Source: Bradyrhizobium sp. LTSP885 (GTDB lineage Bacteria; Pseudomonadota; Alphaproteobacteria; Rhizobiales; Xanthobacteraceae). Taken from it: a DNA stretch of 64,000 nt. The notes under the pieces were generated by a model. That model was not told where the DNA came from and searched no databases. It was given only the letters and a program-made list of their open reading frames with translations. Numbering within the stretch: position 1 is the first letter of the stretch; every line of letters begins with the position of its first letter. Made by a program: the position numbers and the translations under genes. This document shows positions 25,847-35,300 of this stretch, piece by piece. The stretch covers positions 1 to 64,000 of the forward strand of contig NZ_JYMT01000034.1 of the NCBI RefSeq assembly GCF_000938305.1. Reading direction: 5' to 3'.

Positions 25847-27019
25847 CTAGCCTCCGAGGTCGCCGCGGATCGCCGCAAGCGCCAGCTGCTCGAACTCCGC
25901 CTCGGTCAATTGCCGCGGATTAGAGCCTGCGGTCGGATCCTTCACCGCGTCGGCCGCGATCGCCTTGGCATTTTCTTCCTTGACGCCAAGCTCCGCCAGC
26001 GTATGCGGGACGCCGAGTTTTTTCCGGAACGCAAGGATCCAGTTGAGGACCGCATCGAAATCGCGGCCGGGCAAATCGAGCGCACGGGCAATGTGCGGAA
26101 TCTTGTCGGCGATCGCCGTCCTGTTGCAGACCAGGACATACGGAAATACCACGCCGTTGGTGAGGCCGTGATGGGTATCGTAGCGCGCCCCGACCGGATG
26201 GGAGATCGAGTGGATCGCCCCCAGCCCCTTCTGGAACGCCGTGGCGCCCATTGACGCCGCAGCAAACATGTAGGCTCGGGCTTCGAGATCGCCGCCATTC
26301 TCGACCGCGCGTGGCAGGTACGTGTCGACAATCCTGATGCCCTCGAGCGCGATACCGTCGGCGAGCGGATGAAACGCCGGCACGCAATACGCCTCGAAGC
26401 AGTGCGCGAGCGCGTCCATTCCGGTCGCCATCGTCAGGAACGGCGGCAGCCCGACCGCGAGCTCAGGATCCTCGATGGCAATCCTGGGCATCAACAGGGG
26501 GTGGAAGATGATCTTCTTCTCATGGGTATCCTCGCGGGTGATCACACCGGCGCGGCCAACCTCGGAGCCGGTCCCGGCTGTCGTCGGCACTGCGATGATC
26601 GGGGCGACGCCATCGGTATTGGCGCGGGTCCACCAATCGCCGACGTCCTCGAAATCCCACACCGGGCGGGACTGCGCTGCCATGAAGGCCACGCACTTGC
26701 CGACGTCCAGCGCCGATCCGCCGCCCACCGCGACAACACCGTCATGACCGCCGGCCTTGAAGGCAGCAACGCCGGCGTTCAGGTTCGATTCGGTCGGATT
26801 GCCCTTCACGTCCGAGAACACGCTGATCGGAATTCCGGCATCGCGAACGCGCCGGACAATGCCGGTGATCAGATCGTTGTCCGCAAGACCCCGGTCGGTC
26901 ACCAGCAACGGCTTTGCGATGCCGTTGGCCCGGCAGGCGTCGGGAAGGTCGGCGATGCGCCCGGGACCCGTGACGATTCGGGTCGGAAAATTCCAGGCCC
27001 CGGTGATTTGAGCTGCCAT
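25847..27019 (-). CDS. Iron-containing alcohol dehydrogenase
   Basis: A 390-aa group III dehydrogenase that oxidises or reduces alcohol/aldehyde pairs with NAD(P). The nucleotide-binding motif is VAVGGGSALDVGK, with TAGTGSEV following. The iron ligands lie in MDALAHCFEAY and GAIHSISHPVGARYDTHHG, all intact. It starts 9 nt after the aldehyde dehydrogenase stop, so it is in the same transcript. The pair would oxidise an alcohol stepwise to an acid. Confidence 0.93.
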   Translation of the reverse strand: MAAQITGAWNFPTRIVTGPGRIADLPDACRANGIAKPLLVTDRGLADNDLITGIVRRVRDAGIPISVFSDVKGNPTESNLNAGVAAFKAGGHDGVVAVGGGSALDVGKCVAFMAAQSRPVWDFEDVGDWWTRANTDGVAPIIAVPTTAGTGSEVGRAGVITREDTHEKKIIFHPLLMPRIAIEDPELAVGLPPFLTMATGMDALAHCFEAYCVPAFHPLADGIALEGIRIVDTYLPRAVENGGDLEARAYMFAAASMGATAFQKGLGAIHSISHPVGARYDTHHGLTNGVVFPYVLVCNRTAIADKIPHIARALDLPGRDFDAVLNWILAFRKKLGVPHTLAELGVKEENAKAIAADAVKDPTAGSNPRQLTEAEFEQLALAAIRGDLGG

Positions 27020-27028
27020 GTCGTGCTC

Positions 27029-28414
27029 TCAGTGTTCGATGCGGAGGTGAAACGATTTGGGGCGGGTCAGCGCCTCGAAGCCGAGACGCGACATGCTCGC
27101 GCCGCGGCCGGTATCCTTGACGCCGGTCCAGGCGAGCGACGGATCGACATAGTCGCAACGGTTCATGAAGACAGTGCCAGTGGCGATGCCGTCGCCGATC
27201 CGCTCGGCGGCATCGGCATCCGCGGTCCAGACCGAGGCGGTCAGGCCATAGGGACTGTCGTTCATCAAAGCGACCGCCGCTTCATCCGACGAGACCTTCA
27301 TGATGCCGACCACCGGGCCAAAGCTCTCCTCCATCATCACCCGCATGGTGTGGTCGACATCGACCAGCACCTGCGGCATCAGATAGGCGGTGCCGGTCCT
27401 GTCGGCCGAAAAACCCTTCGGGTCGACCAGGGCGCGCGCGCCGTTCGCGAGGGCCTCGCTGGTGTGGGCACGCACCGTGTCGGCAAAACGAACCGCGGCC
27501 ATCGGGCCCAGCGTCGTCTCCTGCGCCAGCGGGTTTCCGAGCTGATAGCGCGAGGTCAGGTCAGTGAACGCGTCGACGAAGCGGCCGTAGATCTGCTCGT
27601 GCACATAGATACGCTCGATGCCGCAGCAGCATTGGCCCGAATTGAAGAACGCGCCGTCGACGAGCTGTTCGACCGCGAAATCGAAATCGGCGTCCGGCCT
27701 GACATAGGCCGGGTCCTTGCCGCCGAGCTCAAGGCCAATCGTCGTGAAGGTACCGGCCGCGGCGTGTTCGATCGCGCGGCCGCCGGCGACCGAGCCGGTG
27801 AAATTCACATGGTCGATGGACCGGGACGCGATCAGCTTCTCGGCGGCCGCATGATCGAGGTTCAGCGTGGTGAACAGGTGCTTCGGCAACCCGGCCTGGT
27901 CCATGGCGGATTGAAAACGCTCGCCAACCAGCACGGTCTGGGCGGCATGCTTCAGGATCACGGCGTTGCCGGCCAGCAGCGCCGGAACGACGGAGTTGAC
28001 CGCCGTCAGATAAGGATAATTCCAGGGCGCGATCACCAGCACGATTCCCGCCGGCACGCGCTTGATCATGCGCCGGAAGCCGGCCCGTTCAGCGGGCAGT
28101 GTCGGTGCCAGCGCGGCGTCGCTCAGTTCAACGAGAGTTCTGACGCGCTCCTCCAGGCTCCGGAACTCGCCGCCGTAACGCACCGGCCGGCCCATCTGCA
28201 ACGCAAGCTCGGGCACGATCGCGTCGTTCTGCGCCCGCAACGCCTCGAGGAACGCAAGCACCTTGGCCTTTCGCTCGGCCAGCGGCACCTGCGACCACTC
28301 CCGCTGCGCCTGCCTTGCGGCAGCCAGAGCCTCGGCGATGTCACGGTCGGTCGCGACGCGCCGCCGGGCGAGCTCGCTGCCGTCGACCGGCGAGATGCAG
28401 ACAATATCGTTCAC
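27029..28414 (-). CDS. Aldehyde dehydrogenase family protein
   Basis: A 461-aa NAD(P)-dependent enzyme that converts an aldehyde to its acid. The catalytic Glu is in GLELGGKDPAYV and the catalytic Cys in FFNSGQCCCGIERIY. Substrate-independent motifs PWNYPYLT and EESFGPVVGIM are normal. It is on the short side of the family but complete. It lies between the glutamine-synthetase-like gene (45 nt upstream) and the iron alcohol dehydrogenase (9 nt downstream). Confidence 0.93.
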   Translation of the reverse strand: MNDIVCISPVDGSELARRRVATDRDIAEALAAARQAQREWSQVPLAERKAKVLAFLEALRAQNDAIVPELALQMGRPVRYGGEFRSLEERVRTLVELSDAALAPTLPAERAGFRRMIKRVPAGIVLVIAPWNYPYLTAVNSVVPALLAGNAVILKHAAQTVLVGERFQSAMDQAGLPKHLFTTLNLDHAAAEKLIASRSIDHVNFTGSVAGGRAIEHAAAGTFTTIGLELGGKDPAYVRPDADFDFAVEQLVDGAFFNSGQCCCGIERIYVHEQIYGRFVDAFTDLTSRYQLGNPLAQETTLGPMAAVRFADTVRAHTSEALANGARALVDPKGFSADRTGTAYLMPQVLVDVDHTMRVMMEESFGPVVGIMKVSSDEAAVALMNDSPYGLTASVWTADADAAERIGDGIATGTVFMNRCDYVDPSLAWTGVKDTGRGASMSRLGFEALTRPKSFHLRIEH

Positions 28415-28459
28415 GTTGAGTCCACTCGGTTTGAGGCCAAAGACCTGCCAAGGCCTGCT

Positions 28460-29827
28460 TCAGATGATTTCGAAATAACGCGCCAGTTCCCAGTCGGTGA
28501 TCGCCTTGCGGAATTCGCGCTCCTCCCAATGCCGGGTCATCGCATAATGATCGACGAAGACGTCACCGAACAGGTTGCGGGCGGCCGACGATCCGATCAG
28601 CCGGTCGGCGGCCTCCGTCAGTGTGCGCGGCAACGCGCGCGCGGGGGGATGCGTCACGTCATAAGCATTCCCCGTGATGGGATCACTGGGTTCGATCTTG
28701 TTTTCGATTCCCCAGAGGCCGGAACCAAGCGCTGCGGCAATTGCGACATACGGATTGATGTCGGCGGCCGCAATCCGGTACTCGACCCGCTGGCTCGATG
28801 GCGAGCCGGGGATGACACGCAGCGCGCAGGTCCGGTTTTCGATTCCCCAGGTGGCATCGGTCGGTGCCCAGAACCCCGGGATCAGGCGCGAATAGCTGTT
28901 CACGGTAGAGGCCACCATCGCCAGCAATTCGGGCATCAGGGCCTGCTGGCCGCCGACGAACCAGCGCATCGTGTCCGACATGTTGCCGGGGCGGCCGTCC
29001 TGATGAAACACCGGCTTGCCTTCGGCATCACGCAGCGAAAAGTGCAGATGGCCCGACTGCCCCGGATAGGCATTCGACCATTTGGCCATGAAGGTCATCA
29101 TCTTGCCCCGGCGCTGCGCCCAGACCTTGGCGAAGGTCTTGAACAGCACCGCGCGGTCGGCTGCGGCGAGCGCATCCGTATAGTGGATCGCCGCTTCCAA
29201 AACGCCCGGCCCGGTTTCGGTATGAAGCCCCTCGATCGGCATATCCATGTCGTCGCAAAGCTTGAGCAGCGACTGATAAAACTCGGACTCGACCGAGGCG
29301 CGCAGCATCGAATAGCCGAACCAGCCCGGCGTCAGGTTCTTCAGGCCGCGATAGCCTTTTTCCCTGACACTGTGCGGCGTTTCGTCGAACACGAAGAATT
29401 CGAACTCGGCCGCGACCGTGGCCGAAAGCCCCATCGCAGCGGCACGATCGATGACGCGACCAAGCAGCCGGCGCGGACACAGCTCGGATGCGGTGCCCTC
29501 GAACTCGCCGAGGAAGAACAGCATGTTGTCTTCATCAGGCACGTCGCGGCAGGTAGCCGGATCGATCCGCGCGGTCGCATCGGGAAACGCGGTGTGCCAG
29601 CCAGTGAACGTGGATTTGTCGTAGAGCTGGTCGGCGGAGTCCCAGCCAAAAATCACGTCGCAGAAGTTGAAACCATGCTCCAGCGCGTTGAAGAATTTGT
29701 CGCGCGCCAGGTATTTGCCGCGAATGACGCCGTCGAGATCCACCACCCCGACCTTGACGTGGGACAGGCCACGCGCCTCGACCAGCGAGCGGGCATCTGC
29801 GGCGGTTTTTACGCTTCTGGAATCCAT
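28460..29827 (-). CDS. Glutamine-synthetase-family ligase (gamma-glutamylamine synthetase-like)
   Basis: The start at MDSRSVKTAADARSLVEARG gives 455 aa. The beta-grasp N-terminus (VGVVDLDGVIRGKYL) and catalytic domain are complete: AAEFEFFVFDE, GQSGHLHFSL and the ATP/ammonia-site segment WGIENRTCALRV. It is closer to PuuA/GlnA-like gamma-glutamylating ligases than to the housekeeping enzyme, and lacks a visible adenylylation tyrosine motif. Members attach glutamate to amines. It lies second in the operon, between the PLP enzyme and the aldehyde dehydrogenase. Confidence 0.9.
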   Translation of the reverse strand: MDSRSVKTAADARSLVEARGLSHVKVGVVDLDGVIRGKYLARDKFFNALEHGFNFCDVIFGWDSADQLYDKSTFTGWHTAFPDATARIDPATCRDVPDEDNMLFFLGEFEGTASELCPRRLLGRVIDRAAAMGLSATVAAEFEFFVFDETPHSVREKGYRGLKNLTPGWFGYSMLRASVESEFYQSLLKLCDDMDMPIEGLHTETGPGVLEAAIHYTDALAAADRAVLFKTFAKVWAQRRGKMMTFMAKWSNAYPGQSGHLHFSLRDAEGKPVFHQDGRPGNMSDTMRWFVGGQQALMPELLAMVASTVNSYSRLIPGFWAPTDATWGIENRTCALRVIPGSPSSQRVEYRIAAADINPYVAIAAALGSGLWGIENKIEPSDPITGNAYDVTHPPARALPRTLTEAADRLIGSSAARNLFGDVFVDHYAMTRHWEEREFRKAITDWELARYFEII

Positions 29828-29858
29828 GGGCTCGGAGTCTCTTTGGGCTGGACGATGA

Positions 29859-31202
29859 TCAGGCCGGACAAACCTCACGCAGAACCTCGTCGCAGGCGGC
29901 GACGAACATGTCCGCATTGTCCTTGGTGAAGCAAAGCGGGGGACGGATCTTCAGCGTATTGCCGAACGGACCGGCCGCGCCAATCAGAATGCCGCGATAA
30001 CGCAACCGGTTGATGACCTCGCTTGCGACGTCAGGTGCCGGCGTCCTGGTGTCGCGGTCGTGGACGAGCTCGAGCCCGATGAACAATCCGCTGCCGCGGA
30101 CGTCGCCGATCTGGATGTGGCGATTGCCGATCTCGCGAAGCCCGTTCATCAGGTGGCCGCCGATCTCTTGCGCATTGTTGATCAGCCCCTCATCGGCGAT
30201 CACCTCGAGCACCGCGAGCCCAGCCGCCGCGGCCACCGGATTGCCGCCGAACGTGTTGAAATACTTGGTCTCTGCGGCGAACCGGTCGAGCAGCACCGCG
30301 CGCGTCGCGACACCGCCCATCGGGAAGCCGTTGCCCATCGGTTTTCCCATCGTGACAATGTCAGGCACGACGCCATGCCTGGCAAAACCCCACAGCGCAG
30401 CCCCGGTTCGCCCGAACCCGGGCTGGACCTCGTCGGCAATGAACAGGCCCTGCTTTTCATGCACGAGTTGAACTGCCGGCGCAAGAAAACCGGGCGGATC
30501 GGCATAGACGCCGTCACTGGAAAAGATCGTATCGACCAGCAGCCCCGCGAAGCCGACGCCGCTTTGCTCGAGCTCTGCGATAGCCCGCCCGACATCCGCG
30601 GCAAAGCTTTTGCCGAGATCACCGCCGGCGGCACGAAACGCGTCCGGCGCCGACACGGTACGAACGTGGGGCGGCAAAGGCTGCCCCGGGCGGGACGATG
30701 GCGACACGTCGGTCACCGCGGCGGTGTTGCCGTGATAGGCGGTCTCCGTGACGATAAAACCTGCGCGGCCGGTCGCCAGCTTCGCGATCCGTAGCGCAAG
30801 GTCGTTGGCTTCGCTGCCGGTACAGGTCAGGACCAGCTGATCGATATCCGGCGGGAAGGTCGCGAGCAGACGCTCGGCATAGGTATCGACGACGTCGCTG
30901 AGATAGCGGGTGTGGGTGTTCAACAGACCGACCTGCCGCCTGATCGCTTCAACGACGCGCGGGTGGGAATGCCCGACCGAGGGGACATTGTTGTAGAGAT
31001 CAAGATAACGCCGGCCTTCGGTGTCGAACATCCAGACGCCGTCCGCGCGCTCCATCCGCAGCGGCTCTTGATAGAACAGCACCGACGCGGAGCCGAACGA
31101 GCGCAGGCGGCGCTGGACGGCGTCCCGCAAGCCGGCGTCCATCGTGGACACCCTGCTCGGCTCGAAGGCGTTGAGCGCCAAGATTCCCTTGTCCTCTCGC
31201 AT
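29859..31202 (-). CDS. Class III PLP enzyme, amino-alcohol-phosphate phospho-lyase / AGXT2-like
   Basis: The start at 31202 (MREDKGILAL) follows GGAGGGG and gives 447 aa. The PLP core is intact: Asp257 in IADEVQPGFGRTG and the Schiff-base Lys287 in TMGKPMGNGFP. Several stretches match what I recall of ethanolamine-phosphate phospho-lyase (ETNPPL) and its bacterial relatives: NNVPSVGHSHP, LLNTHTRYLSD, IGDVRGSGLFIG and KIRPPLCFT. A plain aminotransferase remains possible. It is first in the operon and the region also carries amino-alcohol-kinase-like genes. Confidence 0.85.
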   Translation of the reverse strand: MREDKGILALNAFEPSRVSTMDAGLRDAVQRRLRSFGSASVLFYQEPLRMERADGVWMFDTEGRRYLDLYNNVPSVGHSHPRVVEAIRRQVGLLNTHTRYLSDVVDTYAERLLATFPPDIDQLVLTCTGSEANDLALRIAKLATGRAGFIVTETAYHGNTAAVTDVSPSSRPGQPLPPHVRTVSAPDAFRAAGGDLGKSFAADVGRAIAELEQSGVGFAGLLVDTIFSSDGVYADPPGFLAPAVQLVHEKQGLFIADEVQPGFGRTGAALWGFARHGVVPDIVTMGKPMGNGFPMGGVATRAVLLDRFAAETKYFNTFGGNPVAAAAGLAVLEVIADEGLINNAQEIGGHLMNGLREIGNRHIQIGDVRGSGLFIGLELVHDRDTRTPAPDVASEVINRLRYRGILIGAAGPFGNTLKIRPPLCFTKDNADMFVAACDEVLREVCPA

Positions 31203-31572
31203 CGCGCGCCCCTCCTTGACCGGCGCCGGCGGATACTGGCAGCCACCCGCAGCTATCATGCCGCAACTGCCTCCAATCAACAGTTTGGAACAATGTGGCT
31301 TCTTCCACAATAATAAAGCAGCCCGCGGTCACGACACATCGGAACCTCAGTCATACACTTCATGAGAACGAGATAATATCTCATTAAATCAGTATATTAT
31401 GTAATAATCCGATTCTGCCTGCACAGCATGCGGGCATCCTACCGTCTATATTTTGGGGGATTTGCCACATTATTAGTGTGGACATCCAACATGCCTTGAG
31501 AAAGGATTGGCTGAGAGACGGCCGCGCGCTGCCCGATCCTGTGGCGACCGACGCGGCCGCAGGGACATCTCA
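31203..31572. promoter_or_regulatory. Divergent regulatory region with three palindromes
   Basis: This 370-nt AT-rich gap separates the PLP-enzyme operon from the DeoR gene. It holds GAGATAATATCTC (31370-31382), ATTATGTAATAAT (31396-31408) and CCACA-N7-TGTGG (31465-31481), all perfectly symmetric in their arms. These are plausible sites for the DeoR and AraC regulators encoded just downstream. No gene is present. Confidence 0.65.
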
Positions 31573-32409
31573 ATGACGACCGAGCGGTTACAAGCGACCG
31601 ACGTCTCCGCGACCGACAAGCGGCCGCGAAAAGGGGAAGGCGATCGCCTGTCGAAGCTTTCCCGTCACCAACACATCATCTCGCAATTGGCGGCAGCCCC
31701 GACCTTGCGGGCCTCGGAACTCGCGGCCGCACTTGGCGTCTCCGGCGAAACCATCCGGCGCGACCTGATGGAGCTTCAGGAACAGAAGCTCATCAACCGC
31801 ACCTATGGCGGAGCATCCCGCCCGTTCGCGCTGGAGCCCACGCTCACCGATCGCAGGGCGATCATGATCGCCGAACGCGAGGCCATCGCCTCCGCCATCG
31901 CCGATCTTATCTTGCCCAACGAGGTTCTGATGCTGGCTGCCGGCGCAACGACATTCCATGTCGCGCGACGGTTGGCAGCCAGCGCCCACGATATCACGGT
32001 GATCACGCATGACTTCGCGATCGCTGCCGCGCTGGCCGTGAATTCATCGATCCGCGTGCTGTGCTGTCCCGGCCGTTATCATGCCGCGGAAGGCTATGTA
32101 TTCGGCACACAGACGATCGCCAGCATCAATAGTTACGAGGCCAACCGCGCCATCGTCGGCGCGACGGGGATCAGCGCCCGCGGCATCAACGATGCCGATG
32201 ACGAAGCCGGCGCGATCTATGGCGCGATGGTGAAGCGGGCCGCGGAAGCCATCATCGTCGCCGACCACAGCAAGTTCGACCAGCGGGCGCTGACGGTGTT
32301 CGCGCACTGGACCGATATCGACCGCCTCGTGACCGATCGCCAACCGGAGGGATCGCTCGCAACCGCCCTCCGTGAAGCCGGGACAGAAACCATCGTTGCC
32401 CAACGCTGA
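31573..32409 (+). CDS. DeoR-family transcriptional regulator
   Basis: The start at MTTERLQATDVSATDKRPRK gives 278 aa. The winged HTH is clear: RASELAAALGVSGETIRRDL followed by LEEQ-type LQEQKLINRTYGGA. The C-terminal sugar-phosphate-isomerase-like sensor domain contains LAAGATTFHVARRL and IVADHSKFDQ. Such sensors bind phosphorylated metabolites, which fits the local kinases and phosphatases. It is divergent from the PLP-enzyme operon and 13 nt upstream of the AraC gene. Confidence 0.9.
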   Translation: MTTERLQATDVSATDKRPRKGEGDRLSKLSRHQHIISQLAAAPTLRASELAAALGVSGETIRRDLMELQEQKLINRTYGGASRPFALEPTLTDRRAIMIAEREAIASAIADLILPNEVLMLAAGATTFHVARRLAASAHDITVITHDFAIAAALAVNSSIRVLCCPGRYHAAEGYVFGTQTIASINSYEANRAIVGATGISARGINDADDEAGAIYGAMVKRAAEAIIVADHSKFDQRALTVFAHWTDIDRLVTDRQPEGSLATALREAGTETIVAQR

Positions 32410-32422
32410 GAAAGACCAAGCC

Positions 32423-33442
32423 ATGGCACGCCTGACATCTCTTCCCTGCGATGAGCGCATCGGCCTCGACGACGAACCCGAACGCCTGGCGTCGCAGCAG
32501 ACCCGGATCGGGCGCATCGATCTCGAATTCATCCGGCCGGAACGGCCTTTCGCCCGCAACTGGGAGCGCGTCAGCAACGTGCACGATGCGTCCTATGTGC
32601 TGGTCCTCCCGCTGGCCGGAAGCGTGGCGTTCAGCCAGGACGGGCGCACCGGCTTCGCACGGCCCGGCGAGTACGTCCTGCTCAGCGAGCTCGCCTACTA
32701 CAAACTCACGTCGGACAAGAATTCGCACCTGCTGACGATGCGGATTCCCGCCGCCGAATTGCGCGGACGGCTGGTTTCGATCGAGGACCATGTCAGCCGG
32801 CGCTTCAAACCGAACGAGCAGATGACGCGCCTGCTGGTCGGCATGATCCGGAGCGTCGCGGAGCTGTTCATCAATTGTCTGCCGCCTAATCCCCAGGCGC
32901 TTGCGACCGAAATCATCAGCTTCGTCGCGCTGACGATCGGGTCGGAAGACCGGGGCGCCGCAACCGACGTTCGCAACGCGCGCTACCATCTGCGCCGCCG
33001 CATCGTCGACTTCATCGATAGCAATCTGAGCGACCAATCGCTCTCACCGAGAAAGATCGCGGCCAGCAGCCGGATTTCGCTGAGCTATCTCTACAGCCTG
33101 TTCAACGACAACGAGACCACGGTCAGTCAGTTCGTCCAGACCAAGCGCCTGCAGCGCGCCTACGAGATCCTCGTTGCCGACCCGAAGGGTCACCGCACGG
33201 TATCGGAGGTCGCCTACGAGGTCGGCTTCAAGAACGTCTCGCACTTCTCGCGTTGCTTCAGCCGCCATTTCAACGTTGCGCCGCGGGACGTCCGTCAAAC
33301 CCACAACGCCTCCCCCGCTCCAAAGGCGGATCCGCGGCCCACGCCGCCGAAAGGCCTGCTTGCACCGCGCCTGCCGTCGACCGCGCGCGGCAGGCTTGCC
33401 TCCCCCTATTGGGAGCGGCGGACGCTGCACGAAACCGTATAG
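32423..33442 (+). CDS. AraC-family transcriptional regulator
   Basis: The start at MARLTSLPCDERIGLDDEPE gives 339 aa. The N-terminal half is an AraC-binding-domain-like sensor (VLVLPLAGSVAFSQDGRTGF). The two C-terminal HTHs are typical: LSPRKIAASSRISLSYLYSL and the second with VAYEVGFKNVSHFSRCFSRH. A proline-rich tail follows. It probably controls the surrounding catabolic genes together with DeoR. Confidence 0.9.
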   Translation: MARLTSLPCDERIGLDDEPERLASQQTRIGRIDLEFIRPERPFARNWERVSNVHDASYVLVLPLAGSVAFSQDGRTGFARPGEYVLLSELAYYKLTSDKNSHLLTMRIPAAELRGRLVSIEDHVSRRFKPNEQMTRLLVGMIRSVAELFINCLPPNPQALATEIISFVALTIGSEDRGAATDVRNARYHLRRRIVDFIDSNLSDQSLSPRKIAASSRISLSYLYSLFNDNETTVSQFVQTKRLQRAYEILVADPKGHRTVSEVAYEVGFKNVSHFSRCFSRHFNVAPRDVRQTHNASPAPKADPRPTPPKGLLAPRLPSTARGRLASPYWERRTLHETV

Positions 33443-33493
33443 ACCCCGTTCCCCTGCGCCGCGCCACCGCGATTGCCGCGCTTCCTCCTCGGA

Positions 33494-33529
33494 GCGACCC
33501 TTGAAGCTACCCTTGGAGCTACCCTTGGA
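33494..33529 (+). repeat. Three 12-bp tandem repeats at the start of the phosphatase gene
   Basis: The units are GCGACCCTTGAA, GCTACCCTTGGA and GCTACCCTTGGA. Each carries an in-frame TTG, and copies one and two are followed or preceded by GGAG at about 6 nt from the next TTG. The repeat thus duplicates a possible start signal. Confidence 0.8.
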
Positions 33530-33542
33530 CGATATTCAAGAC

Positions 33543-34316
33543 ATGGTGCCCGAAAGCGAGCTGTGCTCGTTTTTCCATGGCCTTGCCGATGCAGCCGACC
33601 AGATTGCGTTGGCGCATTTCAGGTCCGACATCAACTTCGAACGCAAACAGGATCTGTCGCCGGTCACCATCGCGGACCGCGCCATCGAACAGGAATTGCG
33701 ACGATTGATTTCGGCACGATTTCCCGAGCATGGCATCCTCGGCGAGGAAACCGGATCGACGCCGGGCGATCGCTACACCTGGTATATCGACCCGATCGAC
33801 GGGACCAAAAGCTTCATTTCCGGAATGCCGCTGTTCGGCACATTGATCGCGCTTGCGGACGAGAGGAATGGAGCAGTCATCGCCGGAATGATCGACATGC
33901 CGGCGCTGGCGGAACGATGGTATGGCACGCGTGACGGCACGACGTTCAATGATTTGCCGGCGCGCGTCAGCCGCGCGGTCAATCTGGAAGATGCCCAGAT
34001 CTACACTTCATCGCCGGATTTCTTCTCGCCGGAGGATTGGGCGCGCTACGACGCGCTCAGCCGCAAGGCGATGTTCAGACGATTTGGCGGCGACTGCTAT
34101 CAGTACGGCCTTTTGGCCTCCGGGCATTGCGATCTCGTGGTCGAATGCTCGCTGAAGTCGTTTGATTTCATGGCACTGGTGCCGGTCATCGAGGGTGCCG
34201 GAGGCATGATATGCGATTGGGAAGGCCAACCGCTCACCCGTCATTCCGACGGACGGGTGATCGCGGCTGCCAATGAGACGCTGCTGCGGCAGGCGCTTGC
34301 GATCCTCAAGCCATAG
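33543..34316 (+). CDS. Inositol-monophosphatase-family phosphatase (HisN-like)
   Basis: The ATG at 33543 gives 257 aa, a normal length. In-frame TTG codons at 33501, 33513 and 33525 are alternative starts, two of them with GGAG six bases upstream. The metal-dependent motifs are complete: GEETG, YIDPIDGTKSF and SFDFMALVPVIEGAGG. The family dephosphorylates inositol, histidinol or related phosphates; the local context suggests a phosphorylated amino alcohol or polyol. It is convergent with the kinase genes. Confidence 0.88.
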   Translation: MVPESELCSFFHGLADAADQIALAHFRSDINFERKQDLSPVTIADRAIEQELRRLISARFPEHGILGEETGSTPGDRYTWYIDPIDGTKSFISGMPLFGTLIALADERNGAVIAGMIDMPALAERWYGTRDGTTFNDLPARVSRAVNLEDAQIYTSSPDFFSPEDWARYDALSRKAMFRRFGGDCYQYGLLASGHCDLVVECSLKSFDFMALVPVIEGAGGMICDWEGQPLTRHSDGRVIAAANETLLRQALAILKP

Positions 34317-34340
34317 CAATCGAAGGAGTAAGCGGACGGT

Positions 34341-35300
34341 TCACACCATCCGCAACCAGCTCTCCCAGCGGGGATCGTACATCACGTCACGCGCGCGCAT
34401 GTATTTCCACACGCCGTATTTCTGGTAGTCGAAGTCCCACTCCTTGAGCTTGCGATTGACCACCGCCCAGCTTGCCCATTTGACGTCGGCAAGCGCCCGG
34501 TTGACGATGACCCGCGCGACCATGTCGGGACGCACCGCTCCCAGATATTGCTCGATCAGGCTTTCGGTCAGTTGTTCGTCGTAGAACATCTCGGCGAAGA
34601 GCACGCCGAGTTCATAGCTGCGCTCGTTGTTGGAGGCGAACTCATAGTCGATCAGCCGCATCGGCTTGGGACCGGCGGCAGGCTCCGCGGCAATGAGAAA
34701 ATTCCCGGGCATCGGGTCGTTGAAGCAGGGTACGAGATCGAGGCCGGATGCGGTAAATGCGGCCTTGGCCTGACCATAGCGATGCATGATCCAGGACATG
34801 TCGTGCGGAAAATGCGAACCCAGTTCCCGACCCTGCTCGACATGCTCCTCGATCATGTCGAAGATCGTCTTGGTCAGGCCCAGCTTCGGCCCGGCGTGCA
34901 GGCGTCGGTACAGGTCGAGAACGTCGGACTGGATCGCGGCGTCGCCGAAATCCCCGTTGGTGCAGGCGCGATAGCCTTCGAGGAATTCGCTGACTTCAAG
35001 GCCGTCCTGTGCATCGAAGAAGATCACCTCGGGTGCGATCCCCATGGCGTGGGCATTGCGTGCCGCTTCGTTCGCGGCAACCCGGTCGATGAACATTTCG
35101 GAGCCCTCGCCGGGCACCTTGATGAAGTAGCGGCGCGGATCGCCGGAGACCTCGACCAGCCAGTTCTGGTTCATCAGCCCGCCGACCAGCGGCGTATAGC
35201 TCGCCTCGCTGCCGCGCCATTGCGGCACCCGTCCGATCGCGCTTTCGACATTGCGCTCGTGGACATTTGTTGCCGCTCCGAGCTTTCTACGAACGGTCAT
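34341..35300 (-). CDS. Choline/ethanolamine-kinase-like phosphotransferase, copy 1
   Basis: The start at 35300 (MTVRRKLGAATN) overlaps the upstream kinase stop by 4 bp (ATGA) and gives 319 aa. The catalytic loop reads CFNDPMPGNFLI, with Asp and Asn in place. The metal-binding segment LIDYEFASNNERSYELG is the pattern of choline/ethanolamine kinases. It is thus expected to phosphorylate a small amino alcohol with ATP. It forms a two-gene operon with its paralogue. Confidence 0.87.
   Translation of the reverse strand: MTVRRKLGAATNVHERNVESAIGRVPQWRGSEASYTPLVGGLMNQNWLVEVSGDPRRYFIKVPGEGSEMFIDRVAANEAARNAHAMGIAPEVIFFDAQDGLEVSEFLEGYRACTNGDFGDAAIQSDVLDLYRRLHAGPKLGLTKTIFDMIEEHVEQGRELGSHFPHDMSWIMHRYGQAKAAFTASGLDLVPCFNDPMPGNFLIAAEPAAGPKPMRLIDYEFASNNERSYELGVLFAEMFYDEQLTESLIEQYLGAVRPDMVARVIVNRALADVKWASWAVVNRKLKEWDFDYQKYGVWKYMRARDVMYDPRWESWLRMV

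Noticed and set aside
26369..29929. 1186-aa plus-strand open frame
   Set aside because: It runs antisense through the iron alcohol dehydrogenase, aldehyde dehydrogenase and glutamine-synthetase-like genes. Its composition (His/Arg/Asp-rich) is typical of a shadow frame.
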